From: Saccharothrix longispora
GTDB lineage: Bacteria; Actinomycetota; Actinomycetes; Mycobacteriales; Pseudonocardiaceae
Assembly (NCBI RefSeq): GCF_030852425.1
Contig: NZ_NSDM01000010.1
Span: 62,001 to 126,000, forward strand
Length of the DNA: 64,000 bases
Direction: 5' to 3'
In this document: piece by piece, positions 58,682-64,000 of the stretch
Layout of the letters: each line of letters starts with the position of its first letter
Numbering within the stretch: the stretch's first letter is position 1
The notes under the pieces: model-generated
The model's database searches: none
Seen by the model: the letters and a program-made list of their open reading frames with translations, nothing else
Told to the model about the DNA's origin: nothing
Position numbers and translations under genes: made by a program

Positions 58682-60621
58682 CGGTTGACCTCCCGTGTCC
58701 CGTCCGGCACGTCGTCGGCCTCGACGTCCAGGCCGCGTGCGAACCGTTCCGCCTGCAACGCGAACAGCCGGGCGTAACGGCCGTCCGCCGCGACCAGCTC
58801 GTCGTGCGAGCCGCGCTCGACCACGCGTCCGCCGTCCAGCACCACGATGTGGTCGGCCCGCCGGACGCTGGAGAACCGGTGCGAGATGAGCAGCGACGTG
58901 ACCCCGCGCGTCAGCTCCACGAACCGGTCGAAGAACGCGACCTCGGCGCGGACGTCCAGCGCCGCGGTCGGCTCGTCCAGCACCAGGACCGTGGCGCCCG
59001 CCTCCAGGGCGTAGAGCGCGCGGGCGATGGCGATGCGCTGCCACTGGCCGCCGGACAGGTCCGTGCCGCCGGGATAGGCGCGCGACAGCGGCGTGTCCAG
59101 GCCGCAGGGCAGGGCGAGCAGCGCTTCGGCGATCCCGGCCCGTTCGGCGACGCGCAGCACCACCGCCCGGTCGACCGGCACGTGCGGCGCGCCCAGCGCG
59201 ATGTTCTCCGCCGCGGTCAGCTCGTAGCGCACGAAGTCCTGGAAGATCACGCCGATCCGGCGGCGCCACAGCACCGGGTCGAACTCCGCGATGTCGACGC
59301 CGTCGGCCCGCACGGCGCCCGAGGTCGGTTCGTACAGCCGCCCGAGCAGCTTCACCAGCGTGGTCTTGCCCGCGCCGTTGACGCCGACGACCGCGGTGCA
59401 GAGCCCGGCGGGCAGTTCCAGGTCGACGCCGTCGAGCACACCCCGGTCGGAGCCGGGGTAGTGGAAGCCGACGCGGTCGAAGGCGAGGGCGGTGGACGGC
59501 GTGCCCGCGGGCACCTCGGCCCGCCCCGGCGGGGGTTGCTCCCCGTCCAGCTCGCCCAGCCGGTCGCGCAACCGCCGCAGGGCGGTCAGGGCCAGCATCG
59601 CGTACTGGGTGCTGGTGTCCGCCTCGGGGTAGTAGCCGCCCAGCGAGATCGCCAGGACGATCGCCTGCACCCCCAGCGCCAGCGCGGTCAGGCTCACCCG
59701 GCCGGTCGCGGCGAGCTGGGCGGCGTGCACCGTCGAGCCACCCGCCAGCAGCAGGCCCAGCGCCGTCAGCACCAGGTACGGGGCCAGGTAGACGCGCCGC
59801 CGCGCCCGTTCGTAGGGGTCCCGCACGGCCTCCCAGGCGGCCACGTAGCGATCGGCCAGCCACCCGCTCAGGCCGAAGACGCGGATCTCCTTCGCCGCCG
59901 CGTCGGTCATCGTGACCCCGTGCAGGTAGGCGACCTCGCGCTGCTTGCCCACGACCTCGCGCCACACCCGCGAGTACTTCCGCAGGCCGCCGCGCTGGCC
60001 GTAGCGGAACGCGAGCACCGCCGCGCCCACCGCCAGCGCCGCCGGCCAGCCGACCGTCGAGCCGATGACCACCACGAGGACCAGCAGGCGCGTGTAGCGC
60101 GCGACCAGGCCCACCATGCCGACGCACGCCTGACCGGGCGTGCCCCACTCGCGGTCGAAGGCGCGCACGGCCTCGCTCAACTCGTCGAGCGTGCGCTGGT
60201 CCTCCAGCGGTCCGATGCCGACCGGGCGCAGCATCAGCGCCATCGCCTCGTCCCGCAGCGCGCTGTCCACCCGGCGCCGCATCCGCTGCCCCACCGCGTT
60301 GTTCACCGGGGTGAGGAGTTGGGTGAGCAGGAACACGGCGGCGGCGAGCAGGAAGACCGCGGTCAACCGGTCCCAGGCCGCGCTGCCGACACCGCCGGCG
60401 ACCGCGGCGGGCACCTCGCCGATCAGGACGCTCGTCGCGACCACGAAGGCGACCGGCGACAGGCCGAGGACGATGTTGAGCACGGCCAGGAAGACGACCA
60501 GGCCGACGCCGCCGGACGGCATCAGCCGGATGATCCGCAACCGGGGCCGCACGGCCTCGTCCACCCAGTGCGACCACGTGGCGCGCACTCCCGACCCCGC
60601 CGCGGGCATTCCGGTCGTCAA
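58678..60621 (-). CDS. ABC half-transporter, partner of the next gene
   Basis: A type I exporter half of about 647 residues. Transmembrane helices in the first 350 residues, then Walker A GVNGAGKTTLVK, signature LSGGQWQR, Walker B VLVLDEPTAALD and H-loop ISHRFSS. The start is uncertain: TTG 60621 has GGGAG in front, ATG 60609 (MPAAGSGV) lacks one, and the frame is open to 60741. A short palindrome lies 175 bases upstream. Confidence 0.85.
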   Translation of the reverse strand: MTTGMPAAGSGVRATWSHWVDEAVRPRLRIIRLMPSGGVGLVVFLAVLNIVLGLSPVAFVVATSVLIGEVPAAVAGGVGSAAWDRLTAVFLLAAAVFLLTQLLTPVNNAVGQRMRRRVDSALRDEAMALMLRPVGIGPLEDQRTLDELSEAVRAFDREWGTPGQACVGMVGLVARYTRLLVLVVVIGSTVGWPAALAVGAAVLAFRYGQRGGLRKYSRVWREVVGKQREVAYLHGVTMTDAAAKEIRVFGLSGWLADRYVAAWEAVRDPYERARRRVYLAPYLVLTALGLLLAGGSTVHAAQLAATGRVSLTALALGVQAIVLAISLGGYYPEADTSTQYAMLALTALRRLRDRLGELDGEQPPPGRAEVPAGTPSTALAFDRVGFHYPGSDRGVLDGVDLELPAGLCTAVVGVNGAGKTTLVKLLGRLYEPTSGAVRADGVDIAEFDPVLWRRRIGVIFQDFVRYELTAAENIALGAPHVPVDRAVVLRVAERAGIAEALLALPCGLDTPLSRAYPGGTDLSGGQWQRIAIARALYALEAGATVLVLDEPTAALDVRAEVAFFDRFVELTRGVTSLLISHRFSSVRRADHIVVLDGGRVVERGSHDELVAADGRYARLFALQAERFARGLDVEADDVPDGTREVNR

Positions 60622-60795
60622 TGGCGCTCCCGAATCGACGGAAAGGGCATCGTCGTGCTTTCGCCGTGAAACCCGGAATGGGCGGCGGCAATCCACGCAC
60701 GGACCTGGCGCCGGTGGCGCGCTTGGGGTTCGACGAATCAAAGCACACCGGCGAGAGCCGCATCAAGAAAGTCGTTGCGCGACCCCGCACGATTA

Positions 60796-60807
60796 AGTTG
60801 CGCAACT
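60796..60807. promoter_or_regulatory. 12-base palindrome with TTGCGCAA core
   Basis: AGTTGCGCAACT is a perfect palindrome upstream of the ABC pair, just after GATTAAG. The TTGCGCAA core recurs at 51210-51217 in another cluster B promoter region and at 43715-43722 inside the KAS III gene. It may be a shared operator. The regulator is not in the window. Confidence 0.45.
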
Positions 60808-60831
60808 CCACCGGGTCCGGCCTCCCTGCCG

Positions 60832-61503
60832 TCAACCGAGCGGCGTGTCCTCGTCCCGCAGCGCTTCCAGGGCCCGCGCGTACATGCGGGACTTGATGGT
60901 GCCCAACGTGGGGCCGGCCTTGCCGACGTGGGTCCGCGCGATCTCGATCGCGGCCGTGCGCACGGCGTCCTCGTCCACGGCGTGGTCGACGATGCCGGCG
61001 TCGAGGGAGTCGTGACCGCCGTAGCGTCGGGCGGTGGTCATGGCCTCGTGCGCGGTGCGCGGGCTCAGCCGGGCCTGGATCAACGCGGACATGCCCGGCG
61101 TGAAGGGGATGTCGATCTCGGCTTCGGGCAGGCACCAGAAGCCGCGGTCGGCGCGCATCACGCGGAAGTCGTGGGCGAGCGAGAGCATCGCCCCGGCGGC
61201 GAAGGTGTGCCCCTGGAGCGCGGCCACCGTGATCACCGGCAGCGACAGCACCCGCGCGAAGAGGCCGTGCACGGACACGACGTACCCGAGGTACTGCTCG
61301 CCGTTGGCCATCAGCCAGTCGAGGTCCAGGCCGTTGGAGAAGAACTTGCCGGTGGCGGTGGTGACCAGGGCGCGCGGTCCCGCGGCCTGCTCCACCTCGT
61401 CCAGCGCGGCGCCGGCCGAGGCGATCCAGTCGGGGTGGAAGCGGTTCTCGGTGCCCCCGAGGTCGAGGACGAACACGTCGTCCTGGCGGTCGAGCGTCGG
61501 CAT
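60832..61503 (-). CDS. Enoyl-CoA hydratase/isomerase (crotonase) family protein
   Basis: A 223-residue crotonase-fold protein. FFSNGLDLDWL and VAALQGHTFAAGAMLSLAHD hold the two oxyanion-loop backbone regions; EIDIPFTPGMSALIQARLS follows as in delta3,delta2-enoyl-CoA isomerases. The acid pair of true hydratases is not evident, so isomerase or another crotonase reaction is likely. ATG 61503 with GAGGAG upstream. It may act on acyl chains of cluster B or belong to fatty-acid metabolism. Confidence 0.85.
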   Translation of the reverse strand: MPTLDRQDDVFVLDLGGTENRFHPDWIASAGAALDEVEQAAGPRALVTTATGKFFSNGLDLDWLMANGEQYLGYVVSVHGLFARVLSLPVITVAALQGHTFAAGAMLSLAHDFRVMRADRGFWCLPEAEIDIPFTPGMSALIQARLSPRTAHEAMTTARRYGGHDSLDAGIVDHAVDEDAVRTAAIEIARTHVGKAGPTLGTIKSRMYARALEALRDEDTPLG

Positions 61504-61548
61504 GGCGGCTCCTCTGTCGTGCCGGGCACGGGCGAGCGGCCCGTGGGC

Positions 61549-61564
61549 GTTACTTGCCGGTAAC
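61549..61564. promoter_or_regulatory. TetR-type operator-like inverted repeat
   Basis: GTTAC (61549-61553) and GTAAC (61560-61564) flank TTGCCG, giving a TTAC-N6-GTAA pattern common in TetR-family operators of acyl-CoA genes. It is 46 bases upstream of the crotonase start, in an otherwise GC-rich gap. No TetR gene is in the window. Confidence 0.4.
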
Positions 61565-61799
61565 TCATGACGTGCCCCCCGGGACGTGCAACCGGGGCTC
61601 GAACAGGACGCCGAGGCCGGGCACGGCGGTTCGCGGCGACCGTTCAGCGCCGGGACCGTTGTGGCGAACGGCCCCCGTCGGGTGTCGCCGGTCGCGGGAG
61701 CGGAGGGGGAACGGGCCGGCGCGTCCGGTGGCTCGGCCCGCTGGAGGCGTCGACCACGGCGACGCGCAACCCGACGGCCCGGTCGGGGATTCCGGCTCC

Positions 61800-62148
61800 G
61801 CGGTGGACCCGGCGAACCCGTCGAGGTCGACGTGGCCGTCGGCCGCCTCGAAGCTCTGCCGCGACGCCGATTCCCGCTTCTCCACGAGCACCTCGGTCGT
61901 CACCCGCCCCGAGGTGTGGGCCTCGCGGAACTCGGCCGGCTGACCACGCCGTCGCCGTCCACGTCGAGGATCGCGAAGACCCGGTCGATGTCGTCGTGCA
62001 GAACCTGTTCCGGCGTGGCGGTCACCTCGTCCGTCGCCGATCCGAACGGTGGAGAACCGCAGCCTGATGACGGATCGCCGGGACGCGGCAGCAGGAACGG
62101 GTCCACCTCGTCACCCGATGAGGTCGTCTTCCGGGTCCTGACGACCAC
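61800..62148 (-). pseudogene. EF-hand calcium-binding protein, frameshifted
   Basis: From ATG 62148 the frame includes HDDIDRVFAILDVDGDGVVS, an EF-hand loop. After that the reading shifts; the next frame gives PEFREAHTSG, then VTTEVLVEKRESASRQSF and ADGHVDLDGF, which looks like the E-helix end of hand one and a shortened second hand. One missing base near 61938 explains the change. An alternative is two short genes with a GTGA overlap at 61900-61903. The remaining stretch 61565-61799 shows no motif, and neither does 61504-61548. Confidence 0.45.
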
Positions 62149-62189
62149 GAGTAGCGTTCACCGCGGAAGGCCGGTGTCGGGTGCGGCGG

Positions 62190-63692
62190 TCATCCCGGTC
62201 GGCACGACGGGTCGGCGGTCAGCGCCCTGCGGTCGACCTTGCCGTTCGGGGTGCGCGGCAGGCCCGCCAGGACGTGCACCCGGTCCACGATCATGGTGCG
62301 GGGCAGCAGTGCCGCGCAGTGCCGCTTGGCGTCCAGCAGGCCGAACGCGCCGCCGTCGGCGGGCACCACGTACGCGGTCAGCTTCGCGTCCATCCCGCTC
62401 CCCACGACGGCCACCGCGACCTCGCTGACCGCCGGGTGGGACTGGAGGGCGGCCTCCACGTCGCCCAGCTCGACCCGGTTCCCGCGGATCTTCACCATGT
62501 TGTCCCGGCGGCCCAGGTAGTGGAAGTCCCCGTCGCGCAGCACGACGCGGTCCCCGGTGCGGTAAGGGCCGCGGTGGGGTTCGGCGCCGTGGTAGCCCAG
62601 CATGACGGTCGGGCCGTCGACCACCAGCTCGCCCTCTTCCCCCGGTGCCGCCGGGGTGCCGTCGTCGCGGACGGCCCACACCCGGTCGCCCGAGCAGGCC
62701 CGGCCGATCGGGACCGGGTGGGTGCGGTCGGCCGGGACGTCGGTCACCTCGTGGAACGTGCACACGTTCGTCTCGGTCGGTCCGTACAGGTTGAGCAGGC
62801 GGACGCGGGGGAAGGCCGCGCGCAGCGCGCGCAGGTGGTCGACGGGGTACGGCTCGCCGGCGAACAGCACGGCGCGCAGGTCCGGCAGGTCGGCGGTGAG
62901 CAGTCCGCCGTCGCGCGCCATGAGGATCAGCACCGACGGCACGGAGTACCAGACGGTGATGCGCCGCGCCGAGAGGAGTTCGACCAGCAGGCGCGGCGCG
63001 TACGCGGCCTCCTGCGGCACGAGGTGGACGGACGCGCCCGCCAGGAACGCGACGTACAGGTCCAGCACCGAGAGGTCGAAGTGCAGCGGGGCGTGGTTGG
63101 CGAACCGGTCCGCCGTTCCGGCGTCCAGCTCGGTCGCCGCCCACTCCACGAACGCCATCGCGTTGCGGTGCGAGATGCGGACGCCCTTGGGGACGCCGGT
63201 CGAGCCGGACGTGTAGAGGACGTACGCCAGGTCGTCCGGTGACACCCGCACCGGCGGCAACGGCTCCGCCGGCTCGCCGCCGAGCGTCACGCACAGCGTG
63301 GTGAACCCGCCGCCCGCCGCCCCGCCGCCCGTCACCCCACCGCCGGGTGTGTCGCCGCGCAGCACCTGCGCGCCCTCCGGCGTGGTGACCACCACCCTGG
63401 GCGCGCAGTCGCCGAGCACCCGCACCACCCGGTCCACCGGGCTCAACGGGTCGACCGGCACGTAGGCGGCGCCGAGCCGCAGCACCGCCTGAGTCGCGAC
63501 CACCGCGGTGGTCGACTTGGGCAGCCACAGGGCGACCCGGTCGCCCGCCACGACGCCCAGCGCGGAGAGCCGGTGGCCGAGCAGGTCCGCCTCGGCGTCC
63601 AGCTCGGCGTAGGTCAGCTCCCCGTCGGCCGCCGAGACGGCGACGGCGGTGCTCGACGCGTGCTCCCGGACGAGGTCGTGCAGCAGTCTCAC
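62190..63692 (-). CDS. Stand-alone NRPS-type adenylation enzyme
   Basis: A 500-residue amino-acid adenylating enzyme. All core motifs are canonical: YVLYTSGSTGVPKG (A3), HFDLSVLDLY (A4), NLYGPTETN (A5), YRTGDRV (A7), GRRDNMVKIRGNRVELGDVE (A8) and NGKVDRRAL (A10). No carrier domain is attached. The GTG start overlaps the acyl-CoA dehydrogenase stop (GTGA). It is the best amino-acid A domain in cluster B; together with a flavin dehydrogenase it recalls proline or other aminoacyl-PCP oxidation systems, which is inference. Confidence 0.88.
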   Translation of the reverse strand: MRLLHDLVREHASSTAVAVSAADGELTYAELDAEADLLGHRLSALGVVAGDRVALWLPKSTTAVVATQAVLRLGAAYVPVDPLSPVDRVVRVLGDCAPRVVVTTPEGAQVLRGDTPGGGVTGGGAAGGGFTTLCVTLGGEPAEPLPPVRVSPDDLAYVLYTSGSTGVPKGVRISHRNAMAFVEWAATELDAGTADRFANHAPLHFDLSVLDLYVAFLAGASVHLVPQEAAYAPRLLVELLSARRITVWYSVPSVLILMARDGGLLTADLPDLRAVLFAGEPYPVDHLRALRAAFPRVRLLNLYGPTETNVCTFHEVTDVPADRTHPVPIGRACSGDRVWAVRDDGTPAAPGEEGELVVDGPTVMLGYHGAEPHRGPYRTGDRVVLRDGDFHYLGRRDNMVKIRGNRVELGDVEAALQSHPAVSEVAVAVVGSGMDAKLTAYVVPADGGAFGLLDAKRHCAALLPRTMIVDRVHVLAGLPRTPNGKVDRRALTADPSCRPG

Positions 63693-64000
63693 AGCCCCAG
63701 CTCCTTGGCCATCTGCTCCAGCTGCATCTCCGAGGTGCCGGAGAACGTGGTCGACGCCATCGCGTCCAGCAGGTCGTGGGCCACCCCGGACCCGAGCCGC
63801 GTGCCGGTCCCGCCGAGGACGCGCATCGCGAACGCCGCCGTGTCCACTGCCGCCTCGCTGACCGCGAGCTTCGCGCCGGCCACCTCCAGCGCGGCCCGCT
63901 CGCCCCGGTCCAGCAGCCAGCACGCCCGCCACAGCAGCAGACGGGCCGCCTCCACCCGGCTGTGCAGCCGCGCGATGGCGTGCGACACGGCCTGGTTCTT
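63689..64000 (-). CDS. Acyl-CoA dehydrogenase, C-terminal part (5' end outside window)
   Basis: The last 103 residues of a flavin acyl-CoA dehydrogenase; the frame is still open at base 64000 (KNQAVSHAIARLHSRVEAAR). AGAKLAVSEAAV and MRVLGGTGTRLGSGV are conserved C-terminal segments, and TTFSGTSEMQLEQMAKELGL is the usual end. It is coupled to the adenylation gene. Acyl-CoA dehydrogenase homologues in NRPS clusters desaturate carrier-bound acyl or prolyl groups. The cluster probably continues beyond the window. Confidence 0.88.
   Translation of the reverse strand, partial: KNQAVSHAIARLHSRVEAARLLLWRACWLLDRGERAALEVAGAKLAVSEAAVDTAAFAMRVLGGTGTRLGSGVAHDLLDAMASTTFSGTSEMQLEQMAKELGL

Noticed and set aside
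54962-58777. 1271-codon open frame on the plus strand
   Set aside because: Runs through E1 beta, the hydrolase and antisense to an ABC gene; no family motifs, composition only.
56894-61135. A 1413-codon single protein joining both ABC genes
   Set aside because: The upper part is the other frame of the first ABC gene. The GTGA overlap at 58678-58681 gives two separate half-transporters.
1-64000. CRISPR arrays, tRNA or rRNA genes, phage or integrase genes
   Set aside because: No regularly spaced repeats, cloverleaf-like segments, rRNA-like stretches or recombinase motifs were recognised by eye. A tRNA scan was not possible.

Overview
The window is very GC-rich, dominated by G/C third positions, GTG starts and four-base ATGA/GTGA gene overlaps. 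It carries a CmtR-type metal sensor, a StrR-type regulator and P450/NRPS-type genes. All of this points to an actinomycete, most likely of the Pseudonocardiales (Saccharothrix/Actinosynnema/Lentzea-like; the family-level guess is inference). No rRNA, tRNA, CRISPR array or insertion sequence was seen.

Left edge (2-574): the C-terminal part of an ECF-type ABC ATPase.

Cluster A (582-25777): two divergent, tightly coupled operons leave a 0.5-kb regulatory gap at 13332-13855. The minus operon encodes an aspartate-carbamoyltransferase-like enzyme, an AsnB-type amidotransferase, a JmjC/cupin oxygenase, a TenA-like protein, a kinase-HAD phosphatase fusion, a cytidylate-deaminase-like protein, a CMP N-glycosidase, a small-molecule kinase, a thymidylate-synthase-like CMP hydroxymethylase, a GT2 glycosyltransferase, a ThiD-like pyrimidine kinase and an MFS exporter with a TTA codon. 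The plus operon encodes a ParB/StrR-like regulator, a small secreted I36-like protein, an MFS exporter, a radical SAM/SPASM enzyme, an acyl carrier protein, an ATP-grasp ligase, a Gfo/Idh/MocA oxidoreductase, a kinase, a GT-B glycosyltransferase and a condensation-type enzyme. A third MFS exporter and a GT-A-like protein follow on the minus strand. CMP hydroxymethylase plus CMP glycosidase is the start of mildiomycin and bacimethrin biosynthesis (CMP to 5-hydroxymethyl-CMP to free 5-hydroxymethylcytosine). ThiD- and TenA-type genes point to a thiamine-pyrimidine mimic. The carrier-protein arm is not part of either known pathway as I know them, so this looks like a new hybrid nucleobase antimetabolite system.

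Middle region (25778-32100): a run of broken stress/hypoxia-type genes (alcohol dehydrogenase, P-type ATPase tail, tandem universal stress protein, DoxX-like protein) with single-base frameshifts. It is followed by an intact acetyl-CoA hydrolase, a GNAT acetyltransferase and a CDF metal exporter with a CmtR-type repressor and its operator palindrome.

Cluster B (32103 to the right edge): an assembly line made of separate proteins. It has at least six carrier proteins or domains, five adenylating/AMP-ligase enzymes, three condensation-type enzymes, a FabF-type ketosynthase, a KAS III with a degenerate partner, three thioesterase-type enzymes (one with a Cys nucleophile), a macrolide-type glycosyltransferase, a P450, a PhyH-type oxygenase, a pyruvate-dehydrogenase E1 alpha/beta pair, a lipase-like hydrolase, two half-size ABC exporters, an enoyl-CoA hydratase and an acyl-CoA dehydrogenase cut by the window edge. 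The product is unknown. One or more acyl/aminoacyl groups are probably activated in trans, condensed by free-standing enzymes, oxidised and perhaps glycosylated, then exported by the ABC pair.
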